Below, piece after piece: positions 15,198 through 23,324 of a DNA stretch of 64,000 bases. The stretch comes from Streptomyces sp. S3(2020) (GTDB taxonomy: Bacteria > Actinomycetota > Actinomycetes > Streptomycetales > Streptomycetaceae). The translations under genes were made by a program, and so were the position numbers. Location: assembly GCF_013044505.1 (NCBI RefSeq), contig NZ_JABERD010000008.1:1-64000 (forward strand). Reading direction: 5' to 3'. The notes under the pieces are model-generated. The model was not told the origin of the DNA and ran no database searches. It worked only from the letters and a program-made list of their open reading frames with translations. The stretch's first letter is position 1. Each line of letters begins with the position of its first letter.

Positions 15198-16216
15198 CCT
15201 TGAACCTGCGCGAACTGCCCCGGCGTTCGTCGAAGTTGGTGGACCTGAACCTGCTGAAGGTCAGGATCTCCTCCAACCTGCCCGAGTTCGACGCCTACGC
15301 GTACTTCTCCCGCGAAGTGCCGCCCACCGGGGCCGACGAACCCGCCGACTACGAGATCCACTGCGTGGACCTCGACCGGGATCCCTTCGACACGGAGGAA
15401 CTCCAGGCCCGCGCCGACCGCACACTGCGGGCCAAGCGGTTCAAGGCCGGCTACTACCTGAACCACATCTTCGGCGCCCCCGCCCACCTGATCACCGAGG
15501 GACACCGGTCCTACGTCTTCGGGCACCGGCTGGAGCGCACGGTCTGGCCCTACTTCGTCAAACGGATCCTCACCGACTTCGCCGTCGACCACGGCTATCT
15601 CCACCTCAAGGCGGGCGGGTTCACCTTCGACGACGGCAGTGCCACGCTCCTCGTCGGCCCCAACGGCGGCGGCAAGACGGTCTTCCTGACCCAGGCGTGC
15701 CGCGCCGGGGCACGCTTTCTGACCAACACCCATGTCCTGGTGCGGGACGGCGTCGCCTTCGCCGTCCCGTCAGCGGTCCGGATCAGGCGCGACCCGCACT
15801 TCGACGAGCTCATCGAACGGCACCGGCTCACCCCCCATGTGGAGAGCGGCGACCACCTCGCGGCCCCGGAGCTGCTGTTCCCGGGCACACCCGCGGACAC
15901 CGGCCGGATACGCAACATCGTGATCACCGACCACAATCCGGCCGGCCACCGTGGCTTCGAGCGCATCTCACCCGACCAGACCGCCCTGTTCCTCGACCAG
16001 TTCGCGTCCGCGGTGACCAACTACGGCCTCAAGGACGACCTGCTGGCGCACTTCGGCGGGGACTTCGAGAAGTTCACCGGCGCACTGGGCACGATGAAGA
16101 ACCGACTGGCCGAACTGGTGGCCAGGGCCCGCTGTTTCCGGGCCAACGTCGACATGCTCGACCCGTCCCGCAGGTCCGAGGTGCTCGCCGCGCTCGCGGC
16201 CGGGCCTGCCGGGTGA
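15194..16216 (+). CDS. HPr kinase-like P-loop protein
   Basis: 340 residues. The central P-loop LLVGPNGGGKTVFLTQA (about residue 153-169) and the following LTNTHVLV segment match the HprK C-terminal kinase fold found in biosynthetic clusters, where relatives phosphorylate a serine of a lasso precursor peptide. The N-terminal 130 residues are family-specific. ATGA overlap with the carrier-protein gene and GTGA overlap with the exporter gene put it inside the operon. Its presence beside an NTP_transf_5 gene repeats a known kinase-nucleotidyltransferase pairing. Here the substrate could be the carrier-bound intermediate or the phosphonate; neither is shown. Confidence 0.75.
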   Translation: MTLNLRELPRRSSKLVDLNLLKVRISSNLPEFDAYAYFSREVPPTGADEPADYEIHCVDLDRDPFDTEELQARADRTLRAKRFKAGYYLNHIFGAPAHLITEGHRSYVFGHRLERTVWPYFVKRILTDFAVDHGYLHLKAGGFTFDDGSATLLVGPNGGGKTVFLTQACRAGARFLTNTHVLVRDGVAFAVPSAVRIRRDPHFDELIERHRLTPHVESGDHLAAPELLFPGTPADTGRIRNIVITDHNPAGHRGFERISPDQTALFLDQFASAVTNYGLKDDLLAHFGGDFEKFTGALGTMKNRLAELVARARCFRANVDMLDPSRRSEVLAALAAGPAG

Positions 16217-17067
16217 CGCCCCTGGTCGCCCTGGTGGTACTGCTGGCGGCGGTCACCCACGCGACCTGGAACGCGATCACCCACCGCGTCAAGGACGAAC
16301 TGGCCGGACTGACCCTGGTGGGAGTCGGGCGCACCACGTCGGGTGCGCTCCTCGCGGCGTGGGCCCCGCTGCCGACCGCGGCCGCCTGGCCCTTCCTGAT
16401 CACCTCCGTCGTCCTCCACGTCGGATACCAGGTGGCGCTGATCCGGTCCTTCCGGCTCGGCGACTTCGGCCAGGTGTACCCGATCGCGCGCGGGGTGGCC
16501 CCGACCGTGGTGACCCTGTTCGCGATCTTCGTCCTGGGTGAGCGGATGGGCGCGGCGGCCACCGCCGGGATGGTCCTGGTGACCCTGAGCCTCGTCGGCC
16601 TCGCGCTGTGGGGCGTACGCGGCCGGTCGGGTCGGCCGCCGCAGTGGCCGGCGATCGCCATGGCGGCCACGACCGGGCTCACCATCGCCGCCTACACCCT
16701 CGTCGACGGCGTGGGGGTGCGCACGGCCGGCACGGCCCTCGGCTACATCGGCTGGCTCATGGTGCTCGACGGCGCGGCGATCCCCCTCTACGCCGCGGTG
16801 CGGCTGCGCGGCGGTCTCGCCGAACGGCTGCGGCCCGTGGCCGTGCCCGGACTGCTCGGCGGGGTGCTGTCGGTCGTGTCGTACGGGCTCGTGCTGTGGG
16901 CGCAGACCCGGGCCCCGCTGGCGCCCGTCGCGGTACTGCGCGAGTCCAGCGTGATCGTCGGCGCGGCCATCTCCGTCTTCCTTTTCAAGGAGCGGTTCGG
17001 CGGCGCCAGGATCGTCGCGGCGAGCGTCATGATGGCGGGCATCGCCCTGATGCTCGGCACCAACTGA
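16213..17067 (+). CDS. EamA/DMT-family membrane transporter
   Basis: 284 residues with about ten hydrophobic helices arranged as two EamA repeats, the normal size of drug/metabolite transporters. Recognisable family features are the THATWNAITHR start, the IARGVAPTVVTLFAIFVLGE segment ending repeat one and LRESSVIVGAAISVFLFKE ending repeat two, each with the conserved terminal Glu. GTG 16213 overlaps the HprK-like stop. Its position in the operon suggests export of the phosphonate product or efflux-type self-protection. Confidence 0.88.
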   Translation: MTPLVALVVLLAAVTHATWNAITHRVKDELAGLTLVGVGRTTSGALLAAWAPLPTAAAWPFLITSVVLHVGYQVALIRSFRLGDFGQVYPIARGVAPTVVTLFAIFVLGERMGAAATAGMVLVTLSLVGLALWGVRGRSGRPPQWPAIAMAATTGLTIAAYTLVDGVGVRTAGTALGYIGWLMVLDGAAIPLYAAVRLRGGLAERLRPVAVPGLLGGVLSVVSYGLVLWAQTRAPLAPVAVLRESSVIVGAAISVFLFKERFGGARIVAASVMMAGIALMLGTN

Positions 17068-17092
17068 TCGACACCACCTGATCGGTACCACC
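17065..17092 (+). repeat. 14-bp tandem repeat across the exporter stop codon
   Basis: TGATCGACACCACC (17065-17078) is followed at once by TGATCGGTACCACC (17079-17092), 12 of 14 identical, then another TGA. It duplicates the exporter stop region, extending the gap before the CYTH gene. It is probably a slippage product and carries no obvious function. Confidence 0.7.
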
Positions 17093-17105
17093 TGAAGGGA
17101 ACGGC

Positions 17106-17588
17106 ATGGGCAAGGAGATCGAGCGGAAGTTCCTGGTGCGGAGCGCGGACTGGCGCGCGCAGGTCACCCGGACCACGGTGCTGTGCCAGGGTTATCTGTC
17201 CACCGACCCGCTGCGCGAGGTACGGGTGCGGGTCGTGGACGACACCAAGGCCTTCCTCACCGTCAAGGCCAAGCGGCCCGGCCCCGAACGTGCCGAGTTC
17301 GAGTACCCGATCCCGGTGCCGGACGCACGGGAACTGCTGGCGCACCGCACCGGCCGGCTCGTCGAGAAGCGCCGTCACCACCTCGCGACGTCCGCGCTCG
17401 GCGAGTGGGTCGTCGACGAGTACACGGGGGCCTGTGCGGGCCTGGTCGTCCTGGAGATCGAGTGGGCGGACGTGGAGGACACCTCCCTCGTTCTTCCGCC
17501 GTGGGTGGGCGAGGACGTCACCGGCGACCGCCGCTACTCCAACGCGGCGCTGGCGACGGAGGCCGGGGACGAGTCCACCGCGTCCTGA
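17106..17588 (+). CDS. CYTH-domain triphosphate tunnel protein
   Basis: 160 residues. The N-terminal ExExK signature of the CYTH superfamily is seen in GKEIERKFLV. Basic and acidic residues follow on alternating strands (REVRVRVVDD, FLTVKAKR, AEFEYPIPV, VVLEIEWAD) that line the tunnel binding triphosphates. Members include inorganic triphosphatases, thiamine triphosphatase and class IV adenylate cyclases; single-domain bacterial proteins of this size are mostly tripolyphosphatases. It is the last gene of the plus-strand run, 38 bp after the exporter. With the FomA-like kinase, HprK-like protein and nucleotidyltransferase it gives the cluster four phosphoryl-handling proteins. A housekeeping role cannot be excluded. 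Confidence 0.85.
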   Translation: MGKEIERKFLVRSADWRAQVTRTTVLCQGYLSTDPLREVRVRVVDDTKAFLTVKAKRPGPERAEFEYPIPVPDARELLAHRTGRLVEKRRHHLATSALGEWVVDEYTGACAGLVVLEIEWADVEDTSLVLPPWVGEDVTGDRRYSNAALATEAGDESTAS

Positions 17589-17639
17589 GTCGGGCCCGAG
17601 CTGCTCACACGACGCCGTGCACAGTGTGGTCGCGGCCGG

Positions 17640-17880
17640 CACGTGGCGGGCAACCGGCCGGCAGGCCCAAGTCCAGCACGAACAGCGGCTTCTGTCCGCG
17701 CTCGACCGCGAGGTGCACCTTCGTGGTGAGTCCACCGCGTGAGCATTCGACTCCAGGTGCCTCACCGGCGCTTCGACCAGACCGGAGGCCGCCCCTGCTT
17801 CTTGCCCATCGGCAGCAGCGGCTCCGGTCTGGCCCATTGCTCACGGCATACATCGACCAGGCGACAACCCTGGCGGCCTA
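17640..17880 (-). pseudogene. IS5-family transposase remnant with internal deletion
   Basis: On the minus strand one frame reads an N-terminal transposase piece, WARPEPLLPMGKKQGRPPVW followed by SKRR and a stop. A different frame then reads SRGGLTTKVHLAVERGQKPL, the segment that normally occurs tens of residues later, before the D-containing core. The intervening HTH part and all of the catalytic C-terminus are missing. No terminal repeats were found. The 393-bp stretch 17589-17981 holds nothing else. The remnant lies exactly where the phosphonate operon ends, so it marks an old insertion or rearrangement point. Confidence 0.75.
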
Positions 17881-17981
17881 TCAACTCAACGCCCGTACCA
17901 ACCCGTGGATCTGAGGTCGTCCGGCCCGCCGACTCGGCTACCGCTGTGCCGATACATGTACGCCGTTCGAGGAACCAAGCC

Positions 17982-19136
17982 CTAGTCGGCGAACTCCGCG
18001 ATCAGGCCGCCGATCAGCTCGATGCTGCGCAGTACCCGGTCGTGCTCGATGGCTCCCACCTGCTGGAAGCACATGAGGCGGTCGATGCCCGCCTCCGCAT
18101 AGGCGGCGAGCTTCTTGCGGCAGGTGTCGGGACTGCCGACGATCAGCGAGTCCTGCGCGCTGAGGACGTCGAACAGTTCTTGGTCGGGAACGAGTTCGCC
18201 CTGGAGGATGCGGCCGATGGCGATCTGCGCCTCGTTCAGTGCCGCGTCTGCCTCGGTGCGCAGGAAGTCGCCGGTGAGGCCGCCGCCGGAGGGGTCGGCG
18301 AGGATGGCCTGCTGACGGGCGAACGTGTCCATGAAGGCGTCCGCGGCCTCGAAGAAGTGGAGCGCGGTGGTCGTGTACCAGGCCGCCGCCGCGGCCGCGC
18401 CGCCGCGCATGGCCTCCTCGTCGGTGTCGGCGCAGTGCACGAACGTGAAGAAGGCCACCTGGTTGTTGGCGAAGGCCCCGACCGGCTCCTCGCAGGCAGC
18501 ACTCGCCGCCCGATAGAGCTTCACCAGCCGTGCCACCCGCTCCAGTGGCTCCCACAGTGTCGTGCCCAGGACGCCGACCCCTCGTCTGCCTGCCTCCTCG
18601 AACGACGCCGGGCTGGAGGCCGCCTGCCACAGCGGCGGATGCGGGCTCTGATACGGGCCGGGCACCACGGGCACCGCTCCCTTCCCCGTCCACAACCTCG
18701 GCACCTGCTCGAAGGCGTACTGGGTCTGGTCGCGGACGGCCGACGGGTCCGCGCCGAACAGCCGCCACTCAGGGGCAGTGGAGCGTGTGAGTCCCAGTTC
18801 GGCCCGGCCGCCGCTGAGTTGGTCGAGCCAGGCGGCGCGCTCGGCGATCCGGATGGGGTGGTTGATGGCCTCCGGGGCGAGTACAGCGGCGTGGCCGAGA
18901 CGGATCCTCGATGTGCGCTGGGACAGCGCGGCCAGCAGCAGTTCGGGAGCGGAGGAGAGGCTGAACTCCTCGGCGCCGTGGTGCTCCACCTGCCACCAGC
19001 AGTCGTAGCCGAGCCGGTCGGCGAGCTCGGCCTGCTCGATGGTCTGGGCGATCCGCGCGTGCTGACGCATCGCGGCCGACTCTCCGTCCCGCCAGGGGCG
19101 GGGATCCTGGATCTCGCTGAATATGTCGAACTTCAT
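17982..19136 (-). CDS. Luciferase-like (LLM class) flavin-dependent oxidoreductase
   Basis: 384 residues of the bacterial luciferase-like fold. Typical pieces are the N-terminal FDIFSEIQ strand, YDCWWQVEHHGAEEFS (about residue 43), RIRLGHAAVLAPEAINHPIR and the LDQLSGGRAELGL helix. The start ATG 19136 follows GGAAAGG by 10 bp; an upstream in-frame extension into the intergenic region lacks one. Such FMNH2-dependent enzymes oxidise or desulfonate small substrates. It is divergent from the esterase gene and is not obviously part of either cluster. Its relation to the second LLM protein at 28091 is distant. Confidence 0.85.
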   Translation of the reverse strand: MKFDIFSEIQDPRPWRDGESAAMRQHARIAQTIEQAELADRLGYDCWWQVEHHGAEEFSLSSAPELLLAALSQRTSRIRLGHAAVLAPEAINHPIRIAERAAWLDQLSGGRAELGLTRSTAPEWRLFGADPSAVRDQTQYAFEQVPRLWTGKGAVPVVPGPYQSPHPPLWQAASSPASFEEAGRRGVGVLGTTLWEPLERVARLVKLYRAASAACEEPVGAFANNQVAFFTFVHCADTDEEAMRGGAAAAAAWYTTTALHFFEAADAFMDTFARQQAILADPSGGGLTGDFLRTEADAALNEAQIAIGRILQGELVPDQELFDVLSAQDSLIVGSPDTCRKKLAAYAEAGIDRLMCFQQVGAIEHDRVLRSIELIGGLIAEFAD

Positions 19137-19320
19137 GTCGTGCAGCGCCTTTCCGTTGTGCCTGGCCGACCAGTCTCCGCAACCACCGTGGGCGCGCTCC
19201 CACACGACACACCGTTGTCGTCATATATTCGGCTTGATGTGGCGGGCGCCCGGGGCCGTGCGAGGCTGCGACGAAATCGCCTTGCGGCCAACAGGGTTGA
19301 TCGCCCTACGGTTGCTCCCC
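19137..19320. promoter_or_regulatory. Divergent intergenic region, luciferase-like / esterase genes
   Basis: 184 bp between two divergent starts. The only AT-rich patch is TATATT at 19224-19229, a possible -10; no convincing -35 at the right spacing was found and no operator-like palindrome stands out. Confidence 0.3.
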
Positions 19321-20169
19321 GTGACCACGCAGATGCCCTACCAGCCACTCCCGATCGACCAGTCCGACGTGCACTACCTCCACGGACCCGATTCCGCTGT
19401 CCAACCGGGCGTGCCCGCTGGCGAGACACTCGAGTTCGAGTGGGGGGACAGCAAGGTCTACCCGGGAACCTTCCGGAAGTTCTGGGTCCATGTGCCCGCA
19501 CGGTACGACCCAGCGGAACCAGCATCGTTGATGGTGTTCCAGGACGGATGGTGGTACCTGGACCCCGCAGGGGAGGTACGCGGGGCGATCGTCCTGGACA
19601 ACCTCATGCACCGCGGCGACATCCCCGCCACCATCGGTGTGTTCGTCGATCCGGGCGTCTTCCCCGATGCCGAGAACCCCAAGAACCGCAACAACGAGTA
19701 CGACGCCTTCGACGACCAGTACGTCACCTTCCTCCTCACCGAGATCATCCCGCAGGTCGCGGAGCGCTTTGCCATCGCCCAGTCGCCCGAGCAGTGGGGC
19801 ATCTGCGGTGGGAGCAGCGGCGGCAACTGCGCCCTTACCGCCGCGTGGCTGCGTCCGGACAAGTTCCGTCGCGTCATCGGATACCTGTCCAGCTTCGCGC
19901 AGATGCCGGACGGCAATCCCTACCCCGACCTCATCTCCCGCGCCCCCCGCAAGCCGCTGCGCATCTTCATGCAAGGTGGCCACCGCGACCTGCACTGGAA
20001 TGAGCCCCAGCGGAACTGGCTCGCCGAAAACCTGCGCGTGGCAGCCGCTCTCGCCGAAGCGGGCTACGACTTCCGCCTCGTCCTGGGAGACGGCGGCCAC
20101 AGCCCCAACCACGGCGGGGTCCTGCTGCCGGACGCGCTGCGCTGGCTGTGGCGGCCCAACGAGGAGTGA
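19321..20169 (+). CDS. Alpha/beta hydrolase, enterochelin-esterase/esterase D type
   Basis: 282 residues. The nucleophile elbow is GICGGSSGGNCAL (about residue 162), preceded by an oxyanion-type VFQDGWWYL strand and EIIPQVAERF helix, and followed by GGHSPNHGG near the C-terminus with the likely catalytic histidine. These are features of the Fes/esterase D group. GTG 19321 and ATG 19333 are both possible starts. A 66-codon in-frame extension upstream runs over the neighbouring gene's promoter and is unlikely. Function in either cluster is not evident; it could hydrolyse an ester or protecting group. Confidence 0.82.
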   Translation: MTTQMPYQPLPIDQSDVHYLHGPDSAVQPGVPAGETLEFEWGDSKVYPGTFRKFWVHVPARYDPAEPASLMVFQDGWWYLDPAGEVRGAIVLDNLMHRGDIPATIGVFVDPGVFPDAENPKNRNNEYDAFDDQYVTFLLTEIIPQVAERFAIAQSPEQWGICGGSSGGNCALTAAWLRPDKFRRVIGYLSSFAQMPDGNPYPDLISRAPRKPLRIFMQGGHRDLHWNEPQRNWLAENLRVAAALAEAGYDFRLVLGDGGHSPNHGGVLLPDALRWLWRPNEE

Positions 20170-20255
20170 TCGGTACACGCATCGTCCAACCCTGTCGTCT
20201 TCCGATACATACGCGTCGGGGAAGAGTTGCCCTCGTAGTCGTTGGTCGGATAGCG

Positions 20256-20549
20256 ATGCTGCTCTACCTCGCCGGAGCACTCGTCGGCGAACTGGCCCGC
20301 CGTGGCAACGACCGCGGCTTCCTGGGAACCATAGGCCTGATGACGCTGGGCAACGCCGTCATCTACCTGACCGGCACCGTGTGGCTTGCCGTGGACCTGA
20401 ACCTCGACGCCTCGAAGGCCATCGCCCTGGGGATCACCCCGTTCCTCATCACCGACACCCTCAAGACCGCCCTCGCGGCGGGACCGCTGACGCTCACCTG
20501 GAAAGGGATTGAGCACGGACGTCGTAGGGGCGCCGGCGGACAGACCTGA
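20256..20549 (+). pseudogene. bioY: BioY biotin-transporter fragment, 5'-truncated
   Basis: 97 residues matching only the C-terminal half of BioY, the substrate-binding S-component of the biotin ECF transporter. The recognisable parts are LAGALVGELARRG, LMTLGNAVIYLTGTVWLAV and ALGITPFLITDTLKTALAAG. Full BioY is about 190-200 residues, and the first helices are missing because the upstream sequence is the esterase 3' end. The fragment probably makes no functional transporter. It is a second scar, besides the IS remnant, between the two biosynthetic blocks. Confidence 0.75.
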
Positions 20550-20843
20550 GGTGATGCCAGCGGGCGGAGGGATGACGGTACTGGCGCTGCACAGAACGTG
20601 GTCTTTGAGGGTGAGCTGCCGGATGGCCTCCTGGAACTGGCCGCGGGCGAGAGCCTCTTCGGCTTCGGCCTCGTCGCGGAACCCGGAGTCGCTGGTGCCC
20701 AACGATGGAGTCAGGATTCGGCGCAGGTGGTGCCAGAGGGCGTAGTCGCGCAGGCTCGGAACTCGTCAACGCCTTGTGGAACGAGGCAAGGTCGGGCCGG
20801 ATGGCGTCGCCGCTCGGCGTTCCGGCTGGTGGGTTGCCTCTCG
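20550..20843. other. Intergenic stretch without a recognisable gene
   Basis: 294 bp between the BioY fragment and the YczE-like gene. One minus-strand frame is open through GTSDSGFRDEAEAEEALARG and QFQEAIRQLTLKDHV (about 20702-20590) and looks protein-like. It has no good start, continues across the BioY fragment as antisense, and I do not recognise it. It may be another gene remnant. Confidence 0.3.
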
Positions 20844-21518
20844 TCAGGCGGGGCTCTCGACCACGCTGAGGCTGGGGATGCCCGCGTTGCGCAGGCGCAG
20901 GACGGTGCCGTTCAGGCGCATCAAGGGCTGGACGAGGAGGTCGACGACGACGAGGAAGCAGACCGTGCCGATGCCCACGGGCCCGCCGAGCAGCCAGCCG
21001 CTGACCAGGAGGACGAGTTCGGTGCTGGACTTGGCGGCCCAGAAGGGCAGTCGCCAGTGCTCGGTCATGCTGATGGCGATCAGGTCCATGGCCCGGATAC
21101 CGATGCCGCTGATGATGATCAGGGAGGATCCGTACGCGCACAGCAGACTGCCGATGAACATGAGGACGGCGTTGGGCACGGGCAGTTCGGCGAGGTCGGT
21201 GGCGCGGGCGATGTCGATGAGGCTGCCGCAGAAGAAGAAGGTGACGAACGGCGATATGACCGGGCGGCGGCGATTCCACGCCGCCCAGATCGCGATGCAC
21301 AGGGCCGCGAAGAGTGCCTGCGCGATACCGATGGTCAGAGGCAGGTGTTCGAGGAGGCCGAGCGCGAAGACGTCGAGGGGGTCGGTGCCGAGGTCCGCCG
21401 CGATGAAGCACGAGGCACCGTAGGAGAAGGTCACGCAGCCGGCCAGATATGCCGCGTACTGTGCACGGTCGAAGCGGCGCAGGTGTGTCAGGAGTCCGGA
21501 GAGCACCGGCTTTGCCAT
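20844..21518 (-). CDS. YczE/YitT-type integral membrane protein
   Basis: 224 residues with about five hydrophobic segments, beginning with a basic stretch then YLAGCVTFSYGASCFIAADL. The family-typical GTDPLDVFALGL follows, and later a repeat-like ISGIGIRAMDLIAISMTEH. Members of the YczE/YyaS/YitT group are predicted transporters of unknown substrate; B. subtilis YczE influences bacillomycin/surfactin production. ATG 21518 follows GGAGG by about 8 bp. It is transcribed in the same direction as the ABC exporter but a strong hairpin separates them. Confidence 0.8.
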   Translation of the reverse strand: MAKPVLSGLLTHLRRFDRAQYAAYLAGCVTFSYGASCFIAADLGTDPLDVFALGLLEHLPLTIGIAQALFAALCIAIWAAWNRRRPVISPFVTFFFCGSLIDIARATDLAELPVPNAVLMFIGSLLCAYGSSLIIISGIGIRAMDLIAISMTEHWRLPFWAAKSSTELVLLVSGWLLGGPVGIGTVCFLVVVDLLVQPLMRLNGTVLRLRNAGIPSLSVVESPA

Positions 21519-21569
21519 GGACGCATACCTCCACACGGTCGGACGAACGGCAGGGGGCAGCACGGGACG

Positions 21570-21608
21570 CCCTTCCGGGGCCGGGCGAAAGGCCCGGCCC
21601 CGGAAGGG
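21570..21608 (-). terminator. 17-bp GC-rich hairpin terminator
   Basis: Positions 21570-21586 pair perfectly with 21592-21608 around a 5-nt GAAAG-type loop. The stem lies 26 bp downstream of the ABC permease stop and upstream of the YczE-like gene, so it most likely ends the regulator-ABC operon. No T-run follows, as usual in Streptomyces. Confidence 0.75.
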
Positions 21609-21634
21609 GCGTGTGCGTGAGTGTGCGACGCGCG

Positions 21635-22426
21635 TCAGCTGTTGATGTCGCGCCTGGAGAAGGACCGCATGCCGACGGCGAGGACGACCGCGGTCGCGGC
21701 GAGCAGGACGAGCACGCCGCCGAGGGAGAAGCCCTCGCGCAGCGGGTGGGTGCCCTGCGCCCAGTAGAAGGGTGTGAGGCGCTGAAGGAAGTGCAGGCCG
21801 TCGATCTGTGAGGCGATCGCGTTGAGCACATACGTTCCGACGGCCGCGGCGCTGGTCGCGCCGAGGGTGACGGGCCTGCTGCCGGTGATGCCTCCGATGC
21901 ACAGGGCGAGTGCGCCGAAGAACAGGGCCAGCAGGCCGAGTTGGACCGCGCCGGCGACGATGTTGCCGGCCGGCACGTCCATGTCCTGCGAGGACGAGAG
22001 GCCGGTCACCTCCAGAGCGATCAGCAGGGTGAAGGCGAGGAGTGCCGCGACGAGCGCGCCGAACCGTTCGAGGCCGAGGCGCCGACGGCTGATGGGGTAG
22101 GCGAGGTACAGGTCGAGTACCCCGGACTGCTCCTGGGCGGCGATGGCGCGGGTGCCGGTGGAGATGGCGAAGATGAGCAGGAGCAGCGGTCCGAGCAGAC
22201 CGAAGACCGTGCCTTCGAGGAAGCCGGCGCCGCTGGTGAGGTCCTGGAAGTTCATGGCGCCCGCCATGCCCGAGGGGATGGAGTCCAGGGCGTCGCCCTG
22301 TTCCTTCACCTGGGCGTAGGAGGAGGTGTAGATGGCCATCACGATCGCGATGCCCAGGGCCCACATCAGCAGTCCGCGCCGCTGGTCGCGCATCGCCTTG
22401 CCGAGAACGGGGAGGTCAGTGGACAA
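21635..22426 (-). CDS. ABC-2 type exporter permease
   Basis: 263 residues with six predicted membrane helices. Examples are LLMWALGIAIVMAIYT, GLLGPLLLLIFAISTGTRAI, the GAVQLGLLALFFGALALCIG helix and a final LVLLAATAVVLAVGM. The EQSGVLDLYLAYPISRRRL cytoplasmic loop after helix two is typical of ABC-2 permeases. Start is TTG 22426, overlapping the ATPase stop by 11 bp with GGAAGG upstream; ATG 22393 is the alternative. It pairs with the adjacent ATPase as a two-gene exporter, likely for antibiotic efflux. Confidence 0.85.
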   Translation of the reverse strand: MSTDLPVLGKAMRDQRRGLLMWALGIAIVMAIYTSSYAQVKEQGDALDSIPSGMAGAMNFQDLTSGAGFLEGTVFGLLGPLLLLIFAISTGTRAIAAQEQSGVLDLYLAYPISRRRLGLERFGALVAALLAFTLLIALEVTGLSSSQDMDVPAGNIVAGAVQLGLLALFFGALALCIGGITGSRPVTLGATSAAAVGTYVLNAIASQIDGLHFLQRLTPFYWAQGTHPLREGFSLGGVLVLLAATAVVLAVGMRSFSRRDINS

Positions 22427-23324
22427 CGGAGGCGCCTTCCTTGACGTACTCGTCCATGAAGATGGCTTCCAGGTCCGGCTTGTGGCAGAAGAGCGCGTCC
22501 ACGCGGTAGCGGGCCGCCTGCTTGACCAGGGCGTCGACGCTGCCGTCGACGCTGCAGTGCAGGGTGTGCCCCTCGGCGCGGACTCCGGCGACATGTGCCA
22601 GTCCGGTGAAGTCCTCGGTTTTGAAGGACTCGCCGAAGCGGATCTCCACCTGGCTGACGGCCTGCCGCTGGAGCGACTCGACGGTGCCCTCGGTCACCAG
22701 ATGCCCGTCCTTGATGATGGCGACCCGGTCGGCGACCTCCTGGACCTCGCTGAGGATGTGCGAGGACATGAAGACGGTCTGTCCGTCGGCCTTGGCCTCG
22801 GTGACGAGGTTCAGGAAGACCTGCTGCATCAGCGGGTCGAGGCCGCTGGTGGGTTCGTCGAGCACGAGCAGGGCGGGCCGGTGCATGAAGGCCTGGACGA
22901 TGCCGACCTTCTGTTTGTTGCCCTTGGACAGGCTCTTCACCTTGCGGGTGCGGTCCAGTTCCAGACGTTCGCTGAGCTCGGTCACCCAGGCGGGGTCCAC
23001 GTGGCCCTGTAACCGTGCGAAGAACCCGAGCAGTTCGCCCACGTTCTCCGCGCCCTCCAGGACGAGTTCGCCGGGCAGGTAGCCGACCTGCGCGCGCAGT
23101 TCGGCGCCCTGGGCCACGGGGTCGAGGCCCAGTACGCGGATCGTGCCGGACGTGGGGCGGATCAGGTCCAGGATCATCTTCATGGTCGTCGTCTTCCCGG
23201 CCCCGTTGGGGCCGAGGAAACCGAAGATCTCCCCGCGCCGGACGGCGAGATCCAGGTCTGCGACGCCGCGGCCCCCGGGATACCGCTTGGTGAGACCTGT
23301 TGTTTCGATCGCCGCTAAGGTCAC
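22416..23324 (-). CDS. ABC exporter ATP-binding protein with a TTA third codon
   Basis: 302 residues. Walker A is GPNGAGKTTTMK (about residue 40), the signature is SLSKGNKQKVG (a variant of LSGGQ, about 138), Walker B is LLVLDEPTSGLDP (about 158) and the switch histidine is in MSSHILSEV. The C-terminal extension of about 80 residues resembles drug-exporter ATPases of the DrrA class. GTG 23324 follows GGAGGAGA and overlaps the regulator stop as GTGA. The third codon is TTA, which in Streptomyces needs the developmentally controlled bldA tRNA, so exporter synthesis may be delayed to late growth. Confidence 0.9.
   Translation of the reverse strand: MTLAAIETTGLTKRYPGGRGVADLDLAVRRGEIFGFLGPNGAGKTTTMKMILDLIRPTSGTIRVLGLDPVAQGAELRAQVGYLPGELVLEGAENVGELLGFFARLQGHVDPAWVTELSERLELDRTRKVKSLSKGNKQKVGIVQAFMHRPALLVLDEPTSGLDPLMQQVFLNLVTEAKADGQTVFMSSHILSEVQEVADRVAIIKDGHLVTEGTVESLQRQAVSQVEIRFGESFKTEDFTGLAHVAGVRAEGHTLHCSVDGSVDALVKQAARYRVDALFCHKPDLEAIFMDEYVKEGASVVH
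23316..23318 (-). promoter_or_regulatory. TTA (bldA-dependent) codon in the exporter ATPase gene
   Basis: Codon 3 of the ATPase reads TTA in GTG-ACC-TTA. TTA is the rarest codon in Streptomyces and its tRNA is made late. I noticed no other in-frame TTA while reading, but I did not scan every gene systematically. Confidence 0.8.

Noticed and set aside
16021..17837. Minus-strand frames opposite the EamA and CYTH genes
   Set aside because: Antisense shadows; only the small transposase pieces at 17640-17880 have family signatures.
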